From assembly GCA_000499405.2 (NCBI GenBank), contig HG738137.1:7378001-7442000 (forward strand): a DNA stretch of 64,000 nucleotides. The letters run 5' to 3'. Every line of letters begins with the position of its first letter. The first letter of the stretch is position 1. A program made the position numbers and the translations under genes. Origin of the DNA: Onchocerca volvulus (Eukaryota > Nematoda > Chromadorea > Rhabditida > Onchocercidae). This document shows, piece after piece, positions 26,286 to 59,300 of this stretch. Below the pieces are notes generated by a model that was not told the origin of the DNA, searched no databases, and saw only the letters and a program-made list of their open reading frames with translations.

Positions 26286-27592
26286 TTATTTAGCTATGAT
26301 TAGGCATTTCAAAATCATCTCAGCCAAACCGGAAAAACTGGATGATTTAATGAGAATTTCTATCATCAACTTCTTTACAAAAGTTCTACCGATAAAGAAA
26401 CCCGCTTCGATAAGCAATTCGTTCAGCAGATCCTAGTAAACATTTTAAAATGAATTCAAACAATCTATCTAGAATTATATGCACGCTATCTTGCATATCT
26501 TTTCATGTTTATCATTTTTTTTTTTGTTTGAATCGATTCGAATTTGAGAATTTTATGCCAGTAACTCTTAAGGAAACTTTACTTATTCATTTTGAATAGA
26601 TTATTTATATTCTCTTAAATACATTATTTAAGATGAAAAACTATGAATTAGTAAAGTATCCTTAATTTAAGGTGATTTATAATGATTTACAGCAGTACCT
26701 GTAAATCATTATACCCTTGGAAAAATCGCAAGATTCTTCAGATAGCAGTCGATATCTGTGATTACATTATATGAGAATGAACGATTCATTAGCTTTCTAA
26801 AAAAAGACGAACTTTCTTAATTGCTATACCATTCAAATTGTATCGCTTGAAAAACTTCGTTAGATTTCAAAAATCGATTTAAATTTTCTCGAAAATTTTG
26901 AAATTTTCTCTTATTTGATGATTTCTATCAAGTTCAGAGTCAGAAATTTTTTGAATAGTTTTTCCAGTTACCGTCATCTCACATTTCATTTTTATAATAT
27001 TAAGACTCATTCAATGATTAATTGCTGACTTCTAGATTAGTAATTAAGAAAAATATTTCTCTGCTTAACTTTTGAAATTGTTAGAAATGAAATGAAAATT
27101 AGCTGAAAATAGAAATGTGCCATTTTTGTTGATCTTCGTTTAGCATTCTTATGGTTTTTCAAGTTTTATATTCAGTTTCTTTTCCTACAAGTTTCTGCTA
27201 ACTGACATCACCGAAAAAAAAAAGTTTTTCAGCCTTAGTAATCTATGTTGGTGGAATCAGTAGAGAATCTTACATAATGAAATTTGTGACTCTTCGATTC
27301 TCAATGAATATTGACAAATTGAAAAGTAGTGTACCTTTAATTCGTTACTATGATTATTATTCGATACCTTTTATTTGAAATGAATCCTTTTGCTAGGAGA
27401 AAATATTAGAAAATTTAAGCTCTCCTGTGCTTACACATTTTCCGACTTTGCGTCATTGTAATCGATTTCTAAATGACGTGACATAAGCTTCTTCTTGATC
27501 CATCAAGCGTGAAGAATACGCTTCTCCCGGAATTCATCAATTGTTGTGTTATCAAAGGAAACTGCCAGATTCATAACCAGAAAATCATAATT
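26286..27592 (-). CDS. Unrecognised protein, 3' exons
   Basis: Three minus-strand segments behave like the end of a real gene: 27592-27520 (NYDFLVMNLAVSFDNTT, then IDEFREK), 26755-26715 (IDCYLKNLAIFPR) and 26432-26286 (DLLNELLIEAGFFIGRTF through LAEMILKCLIIAK, then stop). All use GT-AG sites and the phases agree (1 then 0). The stop TAA overlaps an AATAAA hexamer, as is common in compact nematode 3' ends. The text is leucine-rich and probably helical, with no clear membrane segment. I do not recognise a family. The first segment also continues in frame past its donor into a TGA and then a second exon-like stretch (KKKLMSRHLEIDYNDAKSEN), so the exact splicing is open. Upstream exons probably lie at 27.6-28.4 kb. 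Confidence 0.42.
26678..26713. repeat. 15-bp perfect inverted repeat at a predicted donor
   Basis: Arms TATAATGATTTACAG and CTGTAAATCATTATA are separated by six bases. The right arm begins one base inside the intron that follows the exon 26755-26715, so the hairpin in the transcript would include part of the 5' splice site. Confidence 0.75.
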
Positions 27593-27839
27593 CTTGTTTC
27601 GAAAAAAAATGTGAAAGCAAGCAAACTCACAAGACATGCTTTGTCATCTTAAATCTTAAATCTTTGCTCAACAACAATTGCCGGACGAGACGTCTGAATG
27701 TTAATCATATGTCTGATACATAAACAAATTGCTTAAAGTAACTTCAAAAATCGTTTATTTCGTTGGAAAAATATTCTTCCAGCACTTTAAAAATTTTTCA
27801 CGTCATTTTCACGTAAACAGCAAATTGTGAATAATGCTT

Positions 27840-28190
27840 ATGAATTCTCCTCTTGTAGATTGGGATGCTAAAATCAGCATTCACGTGTTATCACGTACGC
27901 AACAACACGACCAAAAGTGTTGCTGTTGCTCGTATCACCAGGTTTAATTGAGTAATTAAAAAAAGAAAAAAAAAAACAAGATTTACTATAAACATTGTTA
28001 CCGAAGATCATCGATGTTAAAAAACTTTTTTTATTTGAATTATCTAACCGAAATCCTAATAAATTCCGTTCGTATTCGGCTTTTCCATTTGAAATATTCG
28101 GAAAAATTAAAAAAAAAAAAAAAAAAAAATAGGAAGCACTGAAAGATTCATCTCGATAGACAACTTCATTGGCATCGATCTTCGGATCAA
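27840..28190 (-). CDS. Exon-like segments of an unresolved gene
   Basis: On the minus strand, a segment near 28185-28132 reads LIDPKIDANEVVYRDESF and can splice in phase 1 (donor gtgctt, across a poly-T tract) to a segment at about 28065-27998 reading EYERNLLGFRLDNSNKK and SFLTSMIFG, followed by a gtaaca donor. A further stretch at about 27945-27880 is open as IKPGDTSNSNTFGRVVAYV. The wording is protein-like and the phases fit, but later joins need an intron of about 31 bases, so no full model can be given. They may belong to the same gene as the exons at 26286-27592 or be remnants of one. No family recognised. Confidence 0.3.
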
Positions 28191-28645
28191 TCAATAATTG
28201 GAAGGAATATTATATTCGTCAGAAACACCGTTCACTGAAATAAATAAATAATTGAATTTCATATTAATTAGGCAATGGTGATAACAATGATTGGATCTTG
28301 CGAGCATCTTGATAATACATCTGTAATTTGGAGCAAAATCAAAAGATCTAGATGGAAATGAACAAGGGGATTTAAAATTTAAAATCAGGATTGTAAGATG
28401 AAGAAGGTATTTATCCAAGCAGTAATAAAATCATTTGGGCAATTCCAGAAAATATCTGTGATAGCTAGGATAGGAAAAATGAAGCAACTGTACAATTCCA
28501 TTAAGAGTCGCAAATTTTACTAAAACAATACATTTTTATCGTTTTTATTAAAAATATGAGTGATATGGATCCAAAATTATCAGCACGAAAAAGAACTTCC
28601 GCTTTAAAGAAACGATTATAAATAAAAAATTCTGTTACTAAATAA

Positions 28646-28670
28646 GTTAGATTAAATGATTTAATCTAAC
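28646..28670. repeat. 12-bp-arm palindrome
   Basis: GTTAGATTAAAT, one base, then ATTTAATCTAAC: perfect arms with a single central base. No gene context explains it. Confidence 0.7.
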
Positions 28671-29499
28671 CATATAATTGAGGAATAAAAGTTGACAAAA
28701 ACAAATGTGTAGAAACCGAAATTTTGGTTAAAGCATGATTTTAATATTCTTTTTTACTTTTATTTTTGATTTTATTTAGTTTCTATTTTTCGTTTAATTT
28801 AAATTAACCTATGATTTTTGTTGAATTCTATAATTAGTCTTGCTCATCTTGTTCTCAAATGATATGTTTTTGAGTTAAATTTCATATCAATGAAATCCTT
28901 AGCTAGATCTTTTTCTAGAGAATTGACTGCCATATCATTGAATTTAACAATTCGACGAGTATTCCAAATCTAAACTGTAAATCTAAATCAGCATCTAAGT
29001 TACCTATAGCTTTTCTCTTTATTATGAATATTCTTATCCTTCCTCTCATTCGTAATTTTGAAATTTCAGTTTTAAAAGAATTTGTTCATAGGTCGCCTGA
29101 TTGTAAGTTTTGCTTGAAACATTCGATAACTTGAAGATGTTTTGTTTTAAACGTGTATTTGAAGGAATCACTGAATAAAAACTAAGCCATGTTCTGTGAC
29201 ACTTTGTTTCTTTTATTTTTTTAAAAGTTTCTATAGCTTGTATGGCTTGATGATAAGTTGGTATCATTAAAATTCAGAATACTACAGTTACTGTGTTTAC
29301 TAAAATGATAATCAAAAAATTTTTCGAAATTATAAAAATTAATTTACCTTTTTTTCTCTAATATTTTGCCTAAAACTTCCCCGAATTTTGTCAGTTATTA
29401 GTACTATTTACTTTTGTTCATTAATATTTGTCTCCAAAAAAATAAAAGTTATTGAAATAAGATTCAAATCATTCCACTTAATCCAAGCTGTAGTGATTG

Positions 29500-29910
29500 T
29501 CCCAAGATCTCCAGGGTTGTTTTATCGCTGTTCTTGCCTATACAATTTGCATAGTCTCAAAATTACTCATTACTGTAACCGTGGACTCGGCATTGCTATT
29601 AGCATGACAGTATCACCGTCATCTTGCCGCCATTAACACAGTCACAGTAACCCCGGTCTACTACAGTAGCATTGCGCTGCAATATTGCTCGTTACATTAC
29701 CGCTAATCGTCACAATTACTGTATTCCTATCGTATCCTGATTGCTTGAAGAAAACGTTAGACAATTCTCGTATTGCACCTATCATTGTAGCATACTGAGT
29801 CGATCTATGTCTGGCGGACCGAATGTTCTTCGAATGTGTGGGGAAGGTTTTGGTAGAAGGTTGTCAGTACGGGGTGGCCGGTGGAAAGGGATCAGTTGAT
29901 GATCACTTAG
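29500..29910. other. GC-richer patch with degenerate ACTGT/ACAGT units
   Basis: Against an AT-rich background this 400-base stretch is clearly richer in G and C. Between 29560 and 29730 it carries many variants of ACTGTA, ACAGTA, ACCGTC and ATTGC spaced irregularly, like a decayed repeat. From 29800 to 29990 a plus-strand frame of about 55 codons (VDLCLADRMFFECVGKVLV and on) is open. It could be an old mobile-element remnant or an unrecognised exon; I cannot assign it. Confidence 0.35.
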
Positions 29911-30949
29911 AGACTTTGAAGCAGTTAGTAATAATTTTTGGATTATTTCCAATTTTGATTCTTTTTTCCAGAACAATTGGATCTTTTTAATTCTCTTTCT
30001 ATTAACCTTTGACCCTTTTATAATTAATGTTATCCGTTATTTCGCTTTATTTGTTATTAATTCCTAGGTATTTTTTCCTTTCCTAATCCTTGAGCTATGT
30101 AGTGTCAATAAATAATTCATTAGAACATAACCCGGATCTATCAAAATAAAGTTAAAAAAGACATGCACTTTTACGTATACCTTACACTTGCCTTCCCTTA
30201 TTCACTAATTGCTCCAATCAATATTAAAGGACTGATCAATAGCATCGTGATATCTGAAAAAATGGAATTTGTGAATGTCATCTCTGATTTTGCGGTGACA
30301 TCAATTTTTTTGACAATTAAACATCAAAAATTCTTTAAATCTTCGATAAATTCTCTCATGTTATTGTAGTTAGCAAATTCGTACTTGTTTTAAGCTGTGC
30401 AAAATTAGAAGGGAAGAGATTGAAAACAAAAGGAAAGGATTTTTTGATTATTCTTGAAGTGGGGGAGAAAGGCTTTTATTCCCTTATCCTATTGACACTA
30501 ATGTCTCATAATCTTCGTAGTTGTATTTCAAACTTCATGCTTTCATACTTCATTCTTCAGTTTCGTTAGAGCAATAGCTAATTTAAATTATTTGTGGATA
30601 TTTGGGAAATTTTTACAACACTTTATAACTTTTCTTATTTATTGGTTCACTTGCTTATTCTCATTGATGTCTATTTACTTTTACAAGTTAAATTTAGTCA
30701 TAACTTTGAATTCTAAATTCATTTTTGATTTCTATTATTTGTAATTGTTTGCGTGGTTATAAAGTGCATAAAATTTTATTGCAATGAATTATTTCAAAGA
30801 TCGGTATTTAAATATCTTCATCTTTTTGTCGAAATTGATTGTTTTATTTTTAGTCAGTTGAATAATTTCATGGGTTGTATGAATCAACGGTATTTTGGTT
30901 CATATTTGTTGAGGTGGTGTGATGCAAGGTTGACTGATACTCTGGCGCT

Positions 30950-53216
<22,267 letters not shown>

Positions 53217-53709
53217 TATATCTGCTTTTGTTGAGCAGGTTTATGTTCTGATGAAGTAATTATTTGATCTTTGCTATTTAATAAGCATTTTAAATTATAA
53301 TAGGTTTAAAATTTCAATTACTGATGACGGTTCTTTTATTTTCTAGATAAGATGTTTATAATCAGTGGAAAAAATAATATTATAATTATTACTTTTCATT
53401 AGTGTAGGGGATCTTTCTAGAGATCTTTTTAAGTTTGAAGCATTCTTTGTTCTGGTTAATTCTTCTCATAAGTGATATTTCAATATCTGTAAAGTGCAAC
53501 GAAAAATAGTCTGACACAGCTAAAGAAGGTGTCTTTTGATAATCTGATATAAGTTTATTGAATGGAGTTTTTAATATTCATCTCACGGTTGCTTATGACG
53601 ACGCATCTGGATTATGCATTATGTTATAAAATTCATTCTGAAACATAACAGTTTACATCAGACAATTACTGATTGTGTGAAATATATTATCTGAATCTTT
53701 CTCTATTTC
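53217..53709. other. smg-1 3' UTR and intercistronic spacer
   Basis: About 490 AT-rich bases after the smg-1 stop with no open frame of note. No canonical AATAAA was picked out close to the stop. It ends in a pyrimidine-rich acceptor-like site. Confidence 0.45.
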
Positions 53710-53711
53710 AG
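53710..53711 (+). other. Candidate spliced-leader acceptor downstream of smg-1
   Basis: A TCTCTATTTCAG site about 495 bases after the smg-1 stop and 49 bases before an ATG, with no obvious matching donor except in smg-1 itself. This is the arrangement of a downstream gene in a nematode operon, though the spacing is on the long side. Confidence 0.35.
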
Positions 53712-53759
53712 GGATAATTTCCTTCTTTACGTGATCGGCTTTGCCCACAAATAAAGAGG

Positions 53760-54155
53760 ATGTTTCCATCATATCGTAACAGCTCTCAAAATCAAAACAC
53801 CGGAAGTCATTTGAATGCTTCCAAAAACAAGTTCGCTAACAAACAGCTATATTCCTGGTTATATACTATAATGCTACTTAACATCATCATGTTGCTCATT
53901 ACTTCTTCACCTATCGATGCATGGATGATGGACTTTTATGCGAACTTGTGAAATGGTGTGAGTTGCGCACGATGCTTATGCGGACGTATAGGGACATATT
54001 TTGTTGCTATTGGTTCGTTGGGCCACTTTATCTTCTGGTTCTTCATGGAACTACAAAGATGCAAGCACTTTAAAAAAATTTTTTCTTTCATGTTTATTAC
54101 CAATTGCTTTGGACTTTGCTTGAGGCTCATCATTAATTATGTGATAGAAATTTAA
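53760..54155 (+). pseudogene. Possible small multi-pass membrane protein, split by an in-frame TGA
   Basis: From the ATG at 53760 one frame runs 63 codons to TGA at 53949-53951, then stays open in the same frame for 67 more codons to TAA at 54153-54155. The whole would be about 131 residues with a soluble polar start (MFPSYRNSSQNQNTGSHLN) and three hydrophobic segments (LYTIMLLNIIMLLI; GTYFVAIGSLGHFIFWFF; FSFMFITNCFGLCLRLII). An AATAAA overlaps the end (54154-54159). Either the gene is decayed, a small intron removes the TGA, or the frame is chance. A second frame (MDDGLLCELVKWCELRTMLM and on) overlaps the middle. No family recognised. Confidence 0.3.
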
Positions 54156-54159
54156 TAAA

Positions 54160-56376
54160 TTTCTGTCAAAAATAGGTTAAGATCTGTCGAAAAAGCTCAG
54201 TATGAATCCGACAGAAGTTTACATGATTTAGTGTAAAATTGCCTAGCTTGAATTTGTCGCATAGTTTGTTTTTAACTATTAAACTTTAAAAATAACATCA
54301 ATTGTTCGGTTTAGAACGAAGATTTCTGCCATAGGAATGAAGTTTTAACGGTTGATTAACTACTTGTTATTATGTGACAGCAAGCAGTTCGCTTAATTCA
54401 GGTATACTGAGCCAGCTGGAAGATTTGAATTTATTTCTATTGCATAACTTATATGAATTCGTACAAGACGTATATCAACAATATGTTAGCTTTAAAACAA
54501 AGTCTCCAGCCCTTAATTTTTATTACTATATTTGCATAATTCTCTTTTTGCATCAATCTGTTTATTTTTTTCTCTAATCTCTATTCTTATCAACTATTTC
54601 ATTTCAAAGTCCTGTTATTTTGGAATCCTAGAAAGCAAATTTATAATGTTGGTAATGTGATTTTATGGTATTGTCTTCGAAAAGGATTGTTCTCCGCTGA
54701 TTTTCATTGATCAGTTACTAGGTTTTGTATTTCCGAATTTAAGATTGAAATAAAGTTTTTTGGAGCATGAGTGCTTGCATATGAGAAAAGTTTTCCAGTT
54801 TGCTTCGTCTTATAGTGGTATATATCAAGATATATCCCAGCGGATTCACTGAAGATTTGCAATTCGTGGAAGCTATAATTGTAGAAGACCTTTTTTAATT
54901 AGATTTTAAAATTTTATCATATATGAACTGATTAGTCACCGCGACTAAATACTTTTTTAGTTGAAAACCAGATGATAAACACCTTTTCGTTGTGAAAGAA
55001 AAATATGCGATCATAACTTGATCAGTAATAATTTCTCTTTAGCAAATATCGATTATTCGTTACATGGAGTAAAGTCTGCATACCTGTGATTGGAAATGCA
55101 ATAAATTATAATACGAATATTTGTTTCAGATAAAGTAATTCTCAATTCTGCTATTATCTTCTTTCATTCTGAAAGGAAAAAGCATAAAGGCTTTTGAAAG
55201 GAATTTCAGAGGATAATTGCGTGTGGAGTAATTTATTACTAACTGCAGAGTATTGGATTTGAAATTTTTTTAGAGAATTCGGAGTGTCTCATACACTGGA
55301 TCAGCTCATTAAAATTGAAATATTATGGGAGAGCTTTTTTCGCTTTTAAAAAAAAAATTTTTTTATTGAAGTGCAATAAAAGAAATTAGAAATTGCTAAT
55401 TAATTTGGATGAAGCTGGAAAAAAGTCAAGGAAGTGAGGTATTTGCTTCACCAACTCCCTCAGAATTCTAAATTACAGACCAATTAATAATAGAATTGTA
55501 AAGTTCTTTAAAAGATAGAAAAATGACAAATTTCTCTTTAGATCAAGACCGATCAAGACTGTTGACTTGATGTAAGCTAAGTTGAAAGAAATCTAATGGC
55601 CTGGTTTACATAAGAGATTAACAATTTAATTGACAACATTTTGCCAAATTATGCTAATTGAGTTTGAAATGTATGAATTCCAACAATTCTCATGTTTTTC
55701 ATTACTTTTAGATTATATTTATTAGGACAATATGTTTTTAAGAAATTAAATCAGAAAGCAAACCCCCGGTATTTTTGTTCTGAATGGAATTCGCCGAATG
55801 GAATTTCACTTAAGTTAACAGGAGAAAATCTGTTATTATATTTTAGGTAATTCTAAGTTTAGAATAAGTGAATCATGAATGGAAGAATATCGGATGTTTT
55901 AGTGTTTTTAACCTAAAAATGACTTTTTTTTCTGAGCAATGTAAAGAAAAAGTAGACAAAATAAACACATTCTTTGATGCTTTTTAATCAGAGAATAATA
56001 TACGGTAGGTGTGGTTGTGATATAGGCCATGTTTTCTCGATATGCTTTTAGTTTTTTTATTCACCGTTCAATTTTGTTGAAAGTATGCATAAAGATATTT
56101 ATGCTCTTTCTAGGAAGAAAAAAGAAATAAGGAGCGGCCAAGCCTGTAGGCTCATGCTAGGCCAGACAGTCGATCCAGCCAGCCTGGCTATTTTATGAAG
56201 TCAACTAATGCCATAGAGCCTGGATGAATGGAGCATTATGTGCACATCATGAAAGTCCACCCATTCCAAAGTCAATTCTCATCACATCGGTGCTTCATTT
56301 CAGTCCTCAAACTTGTCCTGGCCTATGCTTGCATTTCTCTTCTCATCACTTCTTGTGGATCTTTGTCTCTTCATTT
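54160..56376. other. Intergenic region
   Basis: About 2.2 kb of mostly AT-rich sequence. A frame at 54374-54577 is open but unremarkable. A less AT-rich patch at 56130-56230 has short inverted pieces (AGCCTGTAGGCT, CCAGCCAGCCTGG). The promoter of the downstream secreted-protein gene probably lies here. Confidence 0.45.
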
Positions 56377-56378
56377 AG
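56377..56378 (+). other. Candidate spliced-leader acceptor
   Basis: TCTCTTCATTTAG lies four bases before the ATG at 56383, supporting that ATG over the in-frame ATG at 56224. Confidence 0.45.
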
Positions 56379-56382
56379 AAAA

Positions 56383-59300
56383 ATGTTATCACCATCGTTA
56401 TCATTAGCACTGTTATCAGCGTACACTGTGGTCGTTTTATCTTTGCCATTGGTAAGTGCTCTATTAAACACGAAAGATGATGAATTAAACTTAAGTTGAA
56501 AGATGAAAATTAAAAACTTGTTAAATTAAATTAATTAAAAATTAAGTAAAGAAAGAGATGAACTTTGTTTTAATTTTGTTTTGTTACTGAAATTTTACGT
56601 TATTTAAGATCTTTGAAATTTTTAGAATAATTATCACTGTAAGATTTTATCATGCAAATGATCAATCAACATCTACAAATTGAAGCTCATTTCTAAGCAT
56701 AGTTTGTTTATCACTTACTCTAGAAAAAAGAGTTTATTTTTTATCACCAATTGTAGAAAAATTCTAGAAAAGATTCTGAGCTCTAGAAAAACCAATTAGT
56801 GCATTTATACCTTAATATTATTCTTCTCGAAAAAGTTACATCTAAATTTACTCTTTGGATTTTAATATCTTACATATCCATCAGTTCTGCAGAAATATGA
56901 AATCACTTTCCATGATTTCTTCTATTGATACGACAAATCGTTTGTCTTAATTGCTAAATATTGCATAAAACAAAAAAAAAAAATCGATGAAATATTTTTA
57001 TTGAATAAAAAGAGGAAGTTGATGACATTTGTATTCTCTTCCTTTTTTTTTTTGAAAAACGATGACTGACATTGATTTATTTACTTTTTGCTTCAGAAAC
57101 AGTAAAAAGCGATAAATCACAAATTGCAAAAAAAGATGCCAGACTTCATGGATTGATTATCGAGTTCAATTGTCAATTAATTAACTTAATTTTCCCCTTT
57201 AATTTCTGTTTATATCGAGAAACCAATGCTTATGTTCCTTTGTACCAGTGGCAGGCAGTTTAATCATCTTTAGATGGAAAAATAATGGAATACTTATAGC
57301 ATGTTCAGTATTTTCCAATGAGGGAGAAATGGAAGAGTAAAAGCAAAGAAAGGAATCTGAATCGCTTTTTGAGAAAAAATGTTTAGTTGAAATTTCGCCT
57401 GTTTTTTGAAAGTTTAAATTGATGTATGCATCTACAGAGAGAAAAAAGAAGTTGAACTTTCTGCTTCCAATATTGCTTCTTTAGCAGCCATAAAAAAATG
57501 TAAAAATTTGAAGATTTCATTAGTAAGAATTCTTCTCCTTCGAGAAATATTCTTAAAATCTTATGACTATTGTTTGCGAAGCAATCAAGTTTTTATTATC
57601 TGAATTCTGCTAACAAGCGTTTATGCTTTAATTCAGTTGAGATTAATATGCAAAGAAGTCAAAAAGCTTAAATGTACGTAGCTGAACAAAAAAAAATTTA
57701 AGAAGTATTAAATTTCAAAAAGTGCCAAGAAATCCGATTTAAAATACTATCAGGAGCTAATCAGTGTCAAAGAATTTAAAATACTAATAAGTAATTTGAG
57801 CAACGTTTCTAATAATTCTAATTCTAATGATTTAATAATTCTTTCAGAGCAAAACTAGTTATGAATTATCAACAAGAAGACACATATTACCATTTTTCAG
57901 TAAGCTTCTTTTTTTTTTTTTTTTTCAAAAATTAACTTTTTAAGGCTTCATGAATTTTACAACAGATGTGAAACAAAAATAGTTAATTTTGAAAATTTAA
58001 TGCCCATATTATGAAGGTAAAAGCAATAAAAGTAGGAAGTTGTTGTATATGATTTAAAATTAATTACACCAGCATGTGATGATAATTATTCAACATGTGA
58101 TAAATTGATCGCATTAACATAAAATAGTGTTATTGAATAGATGAAATTTTGGATAAAAAATATCAATTGTGCTTATCATTGAAACCTACTGATAATATTT
58201 GATAAGAAATTTAAAAATTTGCAGCAAATCAATGATATCGACATGACATCTGTCAATTCTATGCCATTTTCAATCTTGAAAAAGCAAAATGCAATTTCCT
58301 ATTTCTAATATCACTTTTAATCAGATTATTCAACATCACATACTAACTTTTATGATTAGATGGAACTTGCCAATTTAAAGACAGCTTGCTTGCAAGATAA
58401 ACAAAAAATTATAAACGAAAAATTCGAGCCGAATATCTATTCCTTCAGAAAAGTTTTTCTTCATATTCTACAAACTTTTCGTTCAGTTCTTTTATTTATT
58501 ATATGAAAAGTTAACACTGAAACTCTTAGTGCAATTCCTTCAATAAGAATGAAAATCACAGCGATATTTTAGAATTCTCGTGAATTTTATGTAAACAGAG
58601 AGAATAATTGGAAATCAATTTTGTTCTTTCAGCAACATTACTTCGAAATGAAATTTTCAAAAAGGACATACTCTCTTGAGATACAAAAATTCAACAAAAT
58701 ATGAGCTCGTTTTCTCTGAAATATAATATCACTAATCAATATTTTACATCCAATCCAAATTGAATCATTTAGACTTGATCACTTTTATCTCTCTCAAAAA
58801 TTCCTACCTTCTTTTTCACACTCAATATATTCAAATCAGTAAGAATTCATTGTTTGCATTTTGTAATCAGTGCAAACTGTTAAGTGTTATCACTATCTTG
58901 TTGATGCCAACATCTTATTATTATTTTCAACATTCCCAACTTAATTAATATTGCTTCATATTAATGAAAATGAAATTAGTAGAAGATTTCGAATGCAAGA
59001 AAAGAAGGATTAATGAATTTATTACATTGATCATAAACTAGGACCACGAATTTGCAGTTAAATATTTTACTCATTTATAACATCAAACAACATTCCTTTA
59101 CTTTTTGACCAAAAGTATTCCATAATTATTTCGGAAATTTTAATTTCATTCGTCAAAAAATTCTCTCACATTTTCACAAATTCTATAAAATTGAATCATT
59201 ATCATATCTTTTCATTGTCATATCATTATCATATCTTGATATTACCGTAATTGGATAGCACCTGAAGATCAAAAACGATAAAACGGATAATAAACGTCTT

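Larger units (their letters stand above)
28419..30949. other. Intergenic region upstream of smg-1
   Basis: About 2.5 kb. It holds a 25-base near-perfect palindrome at 28646-28670, a possible 73-codon intronless frame on the minus strand (29046-29267) without family resemblance, and a distinctly less AT-rich patch at 29500-29910. The smg-1 promoter and 5' UTR should lie at its right end. Confidence 0.45.
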
